This document shows, one piece after another, positions 23,929-33,028 of a stretch of DNA of 64,000 nucleotides. The first letter of the stretch is position 1, and each line of letters begins with the position of its first letter. The DNA lies in assembly GCA_038231255.1 (NCBI GenBank), contig JBBRLR010000005.1, forward strand, positions 1 to 64,000. The letters run 5' to 3'. The DNA comes from JALYUS01 sp038231255 (GTDB lineage: Bacteria > Chloroflexota > Chloroflexia > Thermomicrobiales > JALYUS01). Position numbers and translations under genes: made by a program. The notes under the pieces are model-generated. The model worked only from the letters and a program-made list of their open reading frames with translations. It was not told the origin of the DNA and did no database searches.

Positions 23929-24083
23929 GCGACGCTGCACTACCTTACGGCACGAACGCCCCGCTGTCAAGGATGTTTCCCGCGCGATCTTTCCCCGCCA
24001 TTTCGATGCAGAAAAGCGGCTTGCGGAAGTAGTACATGCGTGCGATACTTGGGTGTCCGTTCACGTAGGGGAGAACGTGCGAG

Positions 24084-25163
24084 ATGTCTGTTTCCGGCAA
24101 TACAATCACCCTCGGTGGGCAACTGACAGACGCGCTGGCATCACTGCGCGCCGGTGGCCTTCCCTTTGTCGCGACGCCCGCTGCGGTGCGGCTCGAACAT
24201 GACCTCGTACCGTTCGGCGGCGACGATCTGCGCGAGCGCGGCGGGCAGAGCATCAAACACCATGAGGGGCCGTCGCTCTCGATCATGCCGATTCCGACTT
24301 TTCACAATTCCGACTGGCGCGTCCGCTACTTCCTCGATGGCGTGCAACGGACATTGCCCATCGGCTGGTGCGGCATGAACGCGCTGGCGCTCGTCGTCGT
24401 CGTCGCGGGGGTGATCGAGCGGCGGCCGCAGGATGGCGTCTTTCGCGCCGTCCCCGGCATGACGCGCGTCGCCAGCACGGTGATCATCGCCTCCGTCACT
24501 GACGACGCGCACACCGATGATCTGTTCGATGCCTTTCGGCGGACGGGGCTTGATGTGCAGACCGCCGACAACCCGATGGCCACCGCGCCGCACGACGGGG
24601 ATTTCATCGCCCTGCAATCGCGCATCCGGCCCGTCGTCGGCGCGGTGCGCGAGATGTGCGAGTACGCCGCCCTCAAATCGTGGGACGAGCGCACCGACGG
24701 CAGCGAGGGCTGGCTGATCATGGACGGCTCGCTGACCCGCGCCGACATCGGCAACGCGGTCGGGCTGATTAAGCGGCACAGCCGGTTCGACCTGACGAAC
24801 CCCGAGATGACGGCGCTCCTGCACATGCCGGTCGGCCACCGGAGCAGCGCCTTCCAGCGCGAGGTGAGCGGCGGCTTGCGGCCGGTCACCTGGTATCTGC
24901 GCCTGCACGAAGCGACCGGCGCCGATCCGCTCTTCGGCCTCGCGCGCATCGAAGCGCCGTCACAGATCGGCGTGCCTGGCGATCTGGAGGCGCTCTCGCA
25001 CCTGATTTTCTCGGAACGTACGCCGCGCGCGACGAACGATGACCGCTGGCCGACGCTGCTCTACCCGATCCACATCGCCGAGCGCATCCTGAAAGTGAAA
25101 CTGGAGCGCGCGCTCCTCGGGGTGCCCGCCGCGCTCCGACGGTATCTGCGGGAGGTCGCCTGA
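24084..25163 (+). CDS. nurA: NurA-family nuclease
   Basis: This 359-aa protein has the layout of NurA nucleases, which work inside the HerA hexamer to resect DNA ends. The metal-binding motif I Asp is D85 in RYFLDGVQRTL and the second conserved Asp is D214 in GWLIMDGSLTR. Family-like C-terminal features are MPVGHRSSAFQRE and LLYPIHIAERILKVK. The start fits GGGGAGAACGTGCGAG upstream of ATG 24084. It overlaps the HerA-like gene by 1 nt and heads the operon nurA-herA-sbcD-sbcC. NurA sequences are divergent, so the call rests on the two DG motifs, C-terminal layout and context. Confidence 0.8.
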   Translation: MSVSGNTITLGGQLTDALASLRAGGLPFVATPAAVRLEHDLVPFGGDDLRERGGQSIKHHEGPSLSIMPIPTFHNSDWRVRYFLDGVQRTLPIGWCGMNALALVVVVAGVIERRPQDGVFRAVPGMTRVASTVIIASVTDDAHTDDLFDAFRRTGLDVQTADNPMATAPHDGDFIALQSRIRPVVGAVREMCEYAALKSWDERTDGSEGWLIMDGSLTRADIGNAVGLIKRHSRFDLTNPEMTALLHMPVGHRSSAFQREVSGGLRPVTWYLRLHEATGADPLFGLARIEAPSQIGVPGDLEALSHLIFSERTPRATNDDRWPTLLYPIHIAERILKVKLERALLGVPAALRRYLREVA

Positions 25164-27256
25164 TGGATGCACCGTCGCTCGTCGCCCACTTCGACGCCCT
25201 GATTGACACGCGCACCGGGCCAATTGGGCGCGTCGTCACCAGCGAAAGGAATCCCGCCGCAGCGCACGAGTTCTCCTTCTGGACCGCCGACGCGCCTGCC
25301 GCCGCGCTCGCCCTCGACATCGGGCACATCGTCGTCGCCTTCAGCGAAGAAGCGGCGGTGATCGGCATCCTCGACGAGCCGCAGCGATACGGGGACCTCG
25401 GAACCTTCCTCGACGACTACTTCGATTACCAGGGCGAGGACGACATCGGCGCGGCACTCGCCTCGACACGGCCCGAAATCCTCGTCTTCACTTGCCGCGT
25501 GCTGGCGTCGCGCCATCTGCGCGACGATGTCCGCTCGCGCCGCCCGCCCCGCAGCGGCCCCGTCTACTACGCGACGCCCGACGCGATCCGCCTCGCCCTC
25601 GGCAAGGAAGGCTACAGCGGCACGGCGATCCCGGTCCTGCTGCATCGTAACGGTAATGCGGCGCGCGACGACGCGGGCAACGAGATATTCGAGGAGACGA
25701 CCGACGGCGACACCCGGCTCGTCTTCCAGCACACGCCCGTGGATGTGGACAGCGATTACCTGCTCGGCCCCGAAGCCGGCCACGCGAACTGGACGGGCCA
25801 GTCCGGCCTCGCGACGAAGACCAGCCACGCCCTTTTTGTCATCAGCAGCGTCTTCCAGAAGTCGCCGCATTCGGTCGCCGCGCTGATGTTCAATGTCAAG
25901 GGGCCGGACCTCCTCTGGCTCGATAAGGCCGCGTACGTCCCGCCCGATGAAGAGGAGCGATTGGCGGCGCGCGGCGTCAAATTGCCCTCGCCGCTCGACC
26001 GTTTAATGTACGAGAAGATGGCGATGTCGGCCGCGCCGTTCGACAAGTTGCGCATCTTCGCCCCCTACAAACCGGGTGGCGAGCCGCACAACGAGCATGG
26101 CGATCAGATCAACCTCGACGGCACGTTCGATCATGCCGCGCTCAACACGCTCCGCACCGCGCGGCACGAGACGGAGTGCGTCTATCCGATCCTTTGGAAC
26201 TTGCAGCAGGTGCTGCGCTACCCGCATCGCGTCTTCGAGGGCGCCGATCTGGACGACAAGTTGTTCGGCTTCCTGTCCGAACTGCGCGAGCAGCGCGTCC
26301 AGACCGTCAAGGGGTTCGAGGCGAAGATGCGCGAGATCATGGAATACCTGAACACCGAGGACGACGACACCGGCAAGAAGCCGCAATCGTGGAACGACCA
26401 CCACCGCTTCACGATCCTCAAGGCGAAGAATCGCATCCAGAACCTAACGACGAAGTGCGGCGGCCTGCTCGCGCGCAACCTCGTCAACTACGGCGATTTG
26501 CCCGAGTGCGACGGCCCGCTTGCCGATCGCGAGTTGCGCGTCATTGACATCGCGAACTGCAACACGACGGTGCAGGAATTGCTCGTCAGTGCGACAATAC
26601 AGCGGATTTGGGAGCGGGCGGAGCGGTCCGAATTGGGCGTGGAGAAGGTCATCATCTTCGTGGACGAACTGAACAAGTACGCCCCCGGCGGCGGTCGCGG
26701 CGGGTTGCGCGACACGCTCGTGGACATCGCGGCGCGCGGTCGGCACCTCAATGTCGTCTTGTTCGGCGCGGAGCAGTTCCGCTCCAAAGTGGACGATGAA
26801 GTGGTCGGCAATGCCGCGACCTCGTTCTATGGCCGGATCGGCGATGAGGAGATCATCAGCCCCTCCTACCGCGCTTTCACCGAGTCCACCCGGGCCGAAC
26901 TGCTGCGCGTGCCGAAGGGGACGCTGCTGATGCGCCACGCGCATATCCCCGTGCCGGTATTCGGCGTCTTCCCTCGCCCGCCCGCGCTGGCGGGTAACGA
27001 CGCCCAGAAGGTGTACGGCGCGTCGGCCCACTTCGGCCCGGAGGAATCGGTCTACCGCGTGCTGCGTGATATGTCGCAACGCGTGAACGTGACCGAGCCG
27101 ACGCTGTCGCAGGTAAAAACCGTGCTCGCCGAGCACGATCTGACGAGTGCGCAATGCGACACCGTTGTGGAGCAGGTTCGGCGAACCTATCGGCACGGTT
27201 CGCGCTCGACGCCCTGGCAGTATTTCTGCAGCACGATCACGAAGAATGGCATCTGA
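25163..27256 (+). CDS. herA: HerA-like DNA-translocating ATPase with unusual P-loop
   Basis: This 697-aa HerA/FtsK-superfamily ATPase carries an N-terminal HAS-barrel-like beta domain (IGRVVTSERN...VVAFSEEAAVIGI, residues 12-75). In the RecA core the expected GxTGSGKS is replaced by TGQSGLATKTS (about residue 215), missing the last Gly. Walker B is canonical, KVIIFVDELNKYAPGG, followed by DIAARGRHLNVVLFGAEQF and RIGDEEI. The C-terminus includes LLMRHAHIPVPVFGVFPRP, typical of HerA. It couples ATP hydrolysis to DNA movement for NurA. It overlaps nurA and is followed by sbcD after 17 nt. Confidence 0.88.
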   Translation: MDAPSLVAHFDALIDTRTGPIGRVVTSERNPAAAHEFSFWTADAPAAALALDIGHIVVAFSEEAAVIGILDEPQRYGDLGTFLDDYFDYQGEDDIGAALASTRPEILVFTCRVLASRHLRDDVRSRRPPRSGPVYYATPDAIRLALGKEGYSGTAIPVLLHRNGNAARDDAGNEIFEETTDGDTRLVFQHTPVDVDSDYLLGPEAGHANWTGQSGLATKTSHALFVISSVFQKSPHSVAALMFNVKGPDLLWLDKAAYVPPDEEERLAARGVKLPSPLDRLMYEKMAMSAAPFDKLRIFAPYKPGGEPHNEHGDQINLDGTFDHAALNTLRTARHETECVYPILWNLQQVLRYPHRVFEGADLDDKLFGFLSELREQRVQTVKGFEAKMREIMEYLNTEDDDTGKKPQSWNDHHRFTILKAKNRIQNLTTKCGGLLARNLVNYGDLPECDGPLADRELRVIDIANCNTTVQELLVSATIQRIWERAERSELGVEKVIIFVDELNKYAPGGGRGGLRDTLVDIAARGRHLNVVLFGAEQFRSKVDDEVVGNAATSFYGRIGDEEIISPSYRAFTESTRAELLRVPKGTLLMRHAHIPVPVFGVFPRPPALAGNDAQKVYGASAHFGPEESVYRVLRDMSQRVNVTEPTLSQVKTVLAEHDLTSAQCDTVVEQVRRTYRHGSRSTPWQYFCSTITKNGI

Positions 27257-27273
27257 AGGTAGGCAACGATCAC

Positions 27274-28503
27274 ATGACCGACGCACCACTTCGCATCGCA
27301 CATTTCGCGGACACCCATCTCGGCTTCAGCGCGCTCACCCGCCTCTGCCCGACGACCGGCCGCAATCAGCGCGCCGTGGACATCGAGGGCGCGTTCGCGG
27401 CGGCGATTGATTCCATCATCGCCGCAGGCGATATTGATCTCGTCCTCCACGCCGGCGATGTGTTCCATCACAGCCGGCCGCCGATGCAGACGCTGATCTT
27501 TTTCGTCCAGCAGATGCGCCGCCTGGAGGCCGCCGGTATCCCGACGATCGTTATCGGCGGCAACCACGACACGCCGCGCCTGCGCAATGCGGGGAGCGTC
27601 CTCGATCTCTGCGCCGTCGCCTGCCGCAGTGTCCAGTTTGCCACCGGATATGACTGGGAGCGGTTTCCGCTTGTCCTCGGTGGTCGCAAGGTCGTCGTCA
27701 CTGCCGTGCCGCACGGCGCGTTCACGAATGAGCAGCCGCCCAACGCGATGCTGACCGACGAGAGCGCGATCAACCTGCTCGTCGCGCACGGTTCGTTCGA
27801 CCTCGCCGTTTTGCACGACCGCCGGGGTGGCGCGGACGAAATCGAGGACACGCTGCTCGATCCGCGCTACGACTACATCGCCCTCGGCCACTGGCATATC
27901 GAGGAGCGCAAGCGCGCCAATGTCTTCTACAGCGGCAGCACCGAGCGCATCGGCCTCTCCGACCTCGCGGCGAAGCCCGGCTATCTCCGTGTCCTCGTCG
28001 GTGGCGACGGGCCGGAAGTCGAGCACGTCCCCCTCCCCGCGCGCGACCACCTTTCCCTCCCGATTGTCCACGGCGAGGAGTTGAGCGCGGACGCGATTGT
28101 CGCTCAAGTCGTGCGCCTCCTCGAACGCGAGCCGGCGGCGCGCCGGGCGGAAGCAATGGTGCTCTGCGGCGTCCGCGACACCGCCCTCGGCGTGGATCGG
28201 GAAGTCGTGCGGCTGCTGCGCGGGCTGGAAATCGTCAAGGAATGCTGGGCGTTCGTGCCGGATGTTCGCGCCGTCCGCGCGCCCGGCGCGCTGGTCGAGG
28301 AAGCAAGCCCCATTGGCCAGTTGCTCGACGAGTTCGGCGAATTCGTCGCCGCCCGCGCCGCCAACGGTGTCTACGAGCCGGGCTTCGCCGCAACCTTCCG
28401 CGAGACGGGGCGCACGCTGCTCGAAGAAGCGCTGCGCGGCGATGACGAGGCGCACCCGGTCTCCATCGCGCCCGAACCCGTCGCGGCGGGAGATGCGGCA
28501 TGA
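27274..28503 (+). CDS. sbcD: SbcD/Mre11-type DNA exonuclease
   Basis: This 409-aa calcineurin-like metallophosphoesterase forms the nuclease half of the Mre11-Rad50 complex. All phosphodiesterase motifs are visible: IAHFADTHLGF, VLHAGDVFHH, IVIGGNHDTPRLR, LLVAHGSFD, and YIALGHWHIEER. A C-terminal capping and Rad50-binding region follows. I chose ATG 27274 because motif I begins 7 residues later. It overlaps sbcC by 4 nt (ATGA). Acts on DNA ends, double-strand breaks and hairpins; here it is coupled genetically to NurA-HerA. Confidence 0.95.
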   Translation: MTDAPLRIAHFADTHLGFSALTRLCPTTGRNQRAVDIEGAFAAAIDSIIAAGDIDLVLHAGDVFHHSRPPMQTLIFFVQQMRRLEAAGIPTIVIGGNHDTPRLRNAGSVLDLCAVACRSVQFATGYDWERFPLVLGGRKVVVTAVPHGAFTNEQPPNAMLTDESAINLLVAHGSFDLAVLHDRRGGADEIEDTLLDPRYDYIALGHWHIEERKRANVFYSGSTERIGLSDLAAKPGYLRVLVGGDGPEVEHVPLPARDHLSLPIVHGEELSADAIVAQVVRLLEREPAARRAEAMVLCGVRDTALGVDREVVRLLRGLEIVKECWAFVPDVRAVRAPGALVEEASPIGQLLDEFGEFVAARAANGVYEPGFAATFRETGRTLLEEALRGDDEAHPVSIAPEPVAAGDAA

Positions 28504-31355
28504 TCCTCCAGCGGCTGAAGATCGAGAACTTCAAGCGCCTGCGCGAGGTGGACATCGAGTTCCCCTCGATCGGCATCATCGGCGTCGTCGGCACCAACGG
28601 CGCGGGCAAGAGCACGCTTTTCGAGGCGATGCTCTGGGCGCTCTTCCGGCCCAATGCCATCGGTGTGGATAACCGCGATGTCGTCCCCCGCCGCAGCGTC
28701 GGGCTGACGACCAAGGTCGAACTGACCGTCGAAACGGGCGACAACGTCTACACGATCGCGCGCAGCCTGCGCATCACCGCCGGGGGCAGCCAGCGCGTCG
28801 AGGCGAGCATCTTTCGCGGCGACGAAACCGATCCCGTCGTCACCGGCGCCAATCCCGTTTCCGACTACATCCGCACGACGCTGCTGCGGATGACGCCGCA
28901 GTCCTTCACGACGACGTTTTTCACACGGCAGAAGGAACTCGCCTTTTTCGGCGATGTCGGCGACACCGAGCGGCGCAAGGAGATGCAGCGCCTGCTTGAT
29001 CTGGATGCCATCGAGCGCGCGCAGGGGAAACTGCGCGAGGAGCGCACGCGCGAGCGGCACACCCTCACCGCCCGAACCAGCCAACTCGCCGACGAGACCG
29101 GCGCGCGCGATCTCGACACGGAATTGGCGGTCGCGCGCACCGCTGAAGACGCGGCGACCGCGACCGTCGTCAGCCTACAAGCGGAATTCGACACGTGCAG
29201 CGAGCGGTACGAAACGGCGGCGGCGCAGCGTGATACGATGCGCGCCGTGCAGCGCCAGTTCGACGCGCTGGCGACCGAGCGGCAGGCGGCGACGGCGCGC
29301 AAGAGCGCCGCCGAGACCACCCGCGATGATGCACTCCGACGGATTGCGGCGTTGCAGGCACGCGCGGAGCGCGCGGCGGAGATCGCGCCCCTGCTCGCGT
29401 CGGCAGACGCGACGGATCGCGCGCTGGCGGTCGCCGAGATCGCGGCGGCGCACGCGCAGCGCGTTGTGGAGAGCACGCGCGACTTACGAGAGTCCGAAAA
29501 CCGGGCCACACAGTTAAGCGCATCCGCCGATGCGACGATCGCCGACCTCGATGCATTGCGCGATTTGCTTTTCGACTGGGACACACTCGACGCGGAGCCG
29601 CCAGGGGTACGGCGGGCGCGGATGCTCGCCGCGAAACTGACCGCCGCCGCCCCTTTCGCCATCGAGCGGGTCAAGGAGCGGGACCAACTGCGCGCCCTGA
29701 TGCGCGTCGCCGAGGACGCCGCGCGCGCCGCCGACGAGGCGAAGACGCGGGCGAACAAGCGCGCCGAACTTGACGCCCGCCTCGCGGTCGTCATCGCCGG
29801 TGACGACCCTGCGCCGCGCGTCGCCGACCTCGAGCGGCAGGAGCGCGGTTTCACCGAGGAATTCACCCGACTGGAGACCGAACGCACCGCGTTGCGCACC
29901 GAACATGCCAAGTACGCCACGCTGCTCAAACGCTGGCAAGCGGCGGAACCGGATGCCGCTTGCCCGACCTGCGGTCGCCCGTTCACCGAGGACGATGCGG
30001 ACACCATGTTCGCGTCGCTCCAGCGTTCGATGGATACCTGCACCGTGCAAGGGAAACGCGTTGGCGCGCGCCTCGAAGAAGCGCGGACAACAGGGCGCAC
30101 CGTCAGCGGCGCACTCCAGATAGAACGGGATCGTCTGCGGCAGGCGGAGACGTTCATCGCGCAGCGCGAGCGGGCCGTGGCCGAGGAGCGGGATGCCGCA
30201 GAGCGTGCGTCGCGTGCCGACGAACGGCTGAAAGCCGCGCTCGCCGAAGCCGGGCGGCGCAAGCCGCCGACGGAGCAGGATGTCACCGGCCTTGAAGCCG
30301 AACTGTCGCTGCTCGAACGCGCCGCGAATGCCGTCGGTCCCGCGAACCGTCTCGCGTCGGAGATCGAGAAAATCGCCGCCCAAATCGCCGCGCAACGCGA
30401 GGCGCTTGTCGCCCTCGGTCCGGCGACATACGACGCGGCGCGGCACGAGGAATTGCGGCAAGATCGGGTGCGCCTCGTCGCCTTGCAAACGGAGACCGCG
30501 CGCATCACCGAAGAACTGCGCGCCCTCCCCGCCGAGGAAGAACGGCAATCGGCGGCGCGCAGCGCCATCGGGGAATGCGACGACAGCATTGCGCGGACGA
30601 CGGGCGCGCAGGCCGCGCTCGGTTTCAACCCCGATGCAATCGTCGCGGCCGAAGCCGAAACGGTGGTGGCGGCGGAAATCGCCAATCAGGTGCAGAGCGC
30701 GCTCGCCGATGCGCGCGTCACCGTCGCAAACGCCCAGCATGTGGTGCAACGCATCGAAGCGGAGCAAACGCGGCTTGCCGTCCTGCGCACCGACGTCAGT
30801 CGCCTCGGTGCATCGGTGGCGCAATACAATCTGATGGACGACGGTTTTACCGACTTTTCCGTCGCCCTCGCTGCCCGCATCCAGCCGAAGTTGGGCGAAT
30901 ACGCGAGCGACCTGATTGATCGGATGTCGAATGGCCGGTATAACCGCCTCGCTTTCGACACGAACTATACGCCCGCGCTCTACGACGGCGAGTTGGAGAA
31001 GTTTCCCGTGGAGAAATTTTCCGGCGGCGAGCGTGATATCGCCGCGCTGGCGGCGCGCATTGCCCTTTCGCAATTGCTCGCGGCGCGCGGTGGCCATGAG
31101 ATCGGTTTCATGGTACTCGACGAGGTCTTCGGCTCGCTCGACGCGGAGCGGCGGACGCTCGTCCTCGAAGCGCTCGCGGCGATGGGCGACATCGTGCCGC
31201 AGCTCTTCATCGTCAGCCATGTGGACGATGTGCGCATGTCGCCGCTGATGAACGAAGTCTGGACAGTCGCCACGCAACCGGACGGCACGAGCGCCGTGCT
31301 CCGCCGCGACGCCGCCGATCTCCTGCTCAGCGCGTCCGCGTTCGCCGCGATGTAG
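28500..31355 (+). CDS. sbcC: SbcC/Rad50-type SMC-like ATPase
   Basis: This 951-aa ABC-class ATPase has Walker A GTNGAGKST (about residues 31-39). Two long Ala/Arg/Glu-rich coiled-coil arms (about 170-480 and 500-830) flank the zinc hook C488-P-T-C491. The C-terminal half has signature KFSGGERDIAALAARIALS and Walker B FMVLDEVFGSLD, then VSHVDDV. The length is intermediate between archaeal Rad50 (about 880) and E. coli SbcC (1048). It is the last gene of the nurA-herA-sbcD-sbcC operon. Large antisense open frames opposite this gene are artefacts of its GC-rich codons. Confidence 0.95.
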   Translation: MILQRLKIENFKRLREVDIEFPSIGIIGVVGTNGAGKSTLFEAMLWALFRPNAIGVDNRDVVPRRSVGLTTKVELTVETGDNVYTIARSLRITAGGSQRVEASIFRGDETDPVVTGANPVSDYIRTTLLRMTPQSFTTTFFTRQKELAFFGDVGDTERRKEMQRLLDLDAIERAQGKLREERTRERHTLTARTSQLADETGARDLDTELAVARTAEDAATATVVSLQAEFDTCSERYETAAAQRDTMRAVQRQFDALATERQAATARKSAAETTRDDALRRIAALQARAERAAEIAPLLASADATDRALAVAEIAAAHAQRVVESTRDLRESENRATQLSASADATIADLDALRDLLFDWDTLDAEPPGVRRARMLAAKLTAAAPFAIERVKERDQLRALMRVAEDAARAADEAKTRANKRAELDARLAVVIAGDDPAPRVADLERQERGFTEEFTRLETERTALRTEHAKYATLLKRWQAAEPDAACPTCGRPFTEDDADTMFASLQRSMDTCTVQGKRVGARLEEARTTGRTVSGALQIERDRLRQAETFIAQRERAVAEERDAAERASRADERLKAALAEAGRRKPPTEQDVTGLEAELSLLERAANAVGPANRLASEIEKIAAQIAAQREALVALGPATYDAARHEELRQDRVRLVALQTETARITEELRALPAEEERQSAARSAIGECDDSIARTTGAQAALGFNPDAIVAAEAETVVAAEIANQVQSALADARVTVANAQHVVQRIEAEQTRLAVLRTDVSRLGASVAQYNLMDDGFTDFSVALAARIQPKLGEYASDLIDRMSNGRYNRLAFDTNYTPALYDGELEKFPVEKFSGGERDIAALAARIALSQLLAARGGHEIGFMVLDEVFGSLDAERRTLVLEALAAMGDIVPQLFIVSHVDDVRMSPLMNEVWTVATQPDGTSAVLRRDAADLLLSASAFAAM

Positions 31356-31860
31356 CCTCTGCATCCAGCCCTCTTGCCGCCGCAGTGATCCATACGAAGC
31401 CTTTAGCCGCGGAAATATCTACGAACGCAGGCCTCAGCCTGCGTCGTTGGCACCGGACTACGGTGTCAGGGTTCGTAACTCCACCCGAGTCCTGTATTCG
31501 CGCTGCCCTGGTGCACACAAAAAGAGAGGGCCAATTCGTCAGTCGTATCGGGCCGCCTCGGTGCCGGTGCTGCGTCTCGCGATGCCGGAAACCCTTGAGG
31601 GTGGTGCGCTTTGCGGCTACAAGCCCGCGCATCCGGTCTGCATCGGATCGTTTCACTGGCTGCGCGCCACCGGCAGCGGATGCTGCGTAGGCGCGACTCC
31701 GGGAGCATCACTCGTAGTGGGGCCGACGGGCTACCTCTCTGTACAGGTACAATAGCGTTCGCAGCATATTCTGTCAACTTCGTGAAGTATCGCACGAAAG
31801 GTCTATGCATTGCGCGCGGAGCCGCTTGCGACGTACAATCACGGCGGCGCTTTGCCGCGC
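31356..31860. other. 505-nt non-coding region before tRNA-Arg
   Basis: No convincing gene is found. Near the left end is AGCCTTTAGCCGCGG followed by the hairpin ACGCAGGC-CTCA-GCCTGCGT (31425-31444), which resembles the GCAGGCTAAAGCC repeat at 2555-2610. The rest has lower coding character and several short frames on both strands with no recognisable product. It may be decayed sequence next to a tRNA gene. Confidence 0.5.
31425..31444. repeat. Palindromic element ACGCAGGC-CTCA-GCCTGCGT
   Basis: A perfect 8-bp stem with a 4-nt loop is embedded in a longer A/T-interrupted context (GAAGCCTTTAGCCGCGG upstream). No T-run follows, although it lies 70 nt after the sbcC stop and could end that transcript. 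Confidence 0.55.
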
Positions 31861-31936
31861 GCCCCTGTAGCTCAGTGGACAGAGCGAGGGCCTTCTAATC
31901 CCTAGGTCGCAGGTTCGAGCCCTGCCAGGGGCGCCA
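31861..31936 (+). tRNA. tRNA-Arg (TCT)
   Basis: The acceptor GCCCCTG/CAGGGGC, loop CTTCTAA with anticodon TCT, perfect T stem GCAGG/CCTGC and encoded CCA (31934-31936) identify tRNA-Arg. The innermost anticodon-stem pair is a C-T mismatch. It is 31 nt upstream of the HD-domain exonuclease gene. Confidence 0.93.
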
Positions 31937-31967
31937 CATTTTCTCCGCAAGAGCCGGGAGCAACCGC

Positions 31968-33026
31968 ATGGTTGAAAAGACGCTGTACGCGCGCGACATC
32001 GAAGCGAACATGAGTGTGGACACAACCTTTCTCGTCCGCAGCGCCGAGCGGAAGATGACCAAACCGAACAAGTTTGGCGATTCCAAGCCGTTCCTTTCGC
32101 TCGAACTCGCGGATCGCACGGGGGTCGTGCCGGGGCGCGTCTGGTCGGAAAACTTGCCCTTTGTCGAGAGCGTCCTCGTCCGCGATGCCGTCGTCCAGGT
32201 AATCGGCACGACACAGGCGTACGGAAACGAAATCTCGCTAATCGTTTCCGATGCCACCCTCATCGAGGGCGCAGATTTGACGGAATATGTCCCCTCATCC
32301 CCCCGCGATCATCGGCAGATGGTCGCGGAGTACGCGGGGCTGGCGGAAACGGTCGCGAATCGCGAGTTGCACCACCTACTCAGCATCTTCATGGCGTCGG
32401 CATTTTTCGAGGAGTTCGCGCGCGCGCCCGCCGCGCACGTCGAGGCGTATGCGTACCTCGGCGGCTTGTTGGAGCACTCGTTGAATGTCGCGCAACTCGC
32501 CCTCGCTGTCGCGACGACGCGCACCGATGTAGACGCCGACCTGCTCCTCACGGCGGCCCTGCTCCACGACATCGGTAAGGTGGATGCCTTCGAACCGCTC
32601 ACCTTCGCGCAGTCCATCGAGGGTCAACTGCTCGATTCGTCCACGCTCTCCCTGATCCGCCTCGACCGCCTCGTGGACGAAGCGGGGGGGCTGGCCGACG
32701 AGCCGCGTCGGCGGCTGTACCACGCGGTCGCGACGCACGAGCAGCGCGGATTCACCGGCGCGCCGCCGCAAACCGCCGAAGCGGTCGTCTTGCAGGCATG
32801 CAACCAACTCGACACGACGCTGGCGGCGGCCGCACGTTCCGGCGCGGGCGAAGGGCCGTGGTCCGACACCGTCCGGTCGCTCCGACGGCGGTTCTACCGC
32901 GGCACGACGGAACCGGACATCGTGCCGCCCCGTCCGGTCGTGGCGGCGCCTGCGGCAGTCGAGCAGCCACGCTCGATCTGGGACGAACCGGCGTCGGACG
33001 ACCTCGACGCCGAAATTCCCTTCTAG
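31968..33026 (+). CDS. YhaM-like HD-domain 3'-5' exoribonuclease
   Basis: This 352-aa protein has an N-terminal OB-fold (about residues 15-110: AERKMTKPNKFGDSKPFLSL and VVPGRVWSENLPFVE) and an HD phosphohydrolase domain with LEHSLNVAQLALAVA and LLHDIGKVDAFEPLTF, the His-Asp metal ligands. The combination is that of YhaM/CBF1 nucleases acting on RNA or single-stranded DNA. A Pro-rich acidic tail ends the protein. The ATG follows AGCCGGGAGCAACCGC. The next gene, a MoaD-MoaE fusion, starts 2 nt after the stop, so they are probably co-transcribed. Confidence 0.9.
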   Translation: MVEKTLYARDIEANMSVDTTFLVRSAERKMTKPNKFGDSKPFLSLELADRTGVVPGRVWSENLPFVESVLVRDAVVQVIGTTQAYGNEISLIVSDATLIEGADLTEYVPSSPRDHRQMVAEYAGLAETVANRELHHLLSIFMASAFFEEFARAPAAHVEAYAYLGGLLEHSLNVAQLALAVATTRTDVDADLLLTAALLHDIGKVDAFEPLTFAQSIEGQLLDSSTLSLIRLDRLVDEAGGLADEPRRRLYHAVATHEQRGFTGAPPQTAEAVVLQACNQLDTTLAAAARSGAGEGPWSDTVRSLRRRFYRGTTEPDIVPPRPVVAAPAAVEQPRSIWDEPASDDLDAEIPF

Positions 33027-33028
33027 CG

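Noticed and set aside
23842..24126. A 94-codon frame beginning MRCLAEATGFEPAIS
   Set aside because: The ATGFEPAI-type peptide is the well-known artefact of translating the wrong strand of a tRNA gene, here tRNA-Asp.
28865..30685. A 606-codon open frame on the minus strand, with another of 616 codons at 29514-31364
   Set aside because: Both are antisense to sbcC and are Arg/Ser- or Arg/Gly-rich without any family motif. They arise from GC-rich codons of the real gene.
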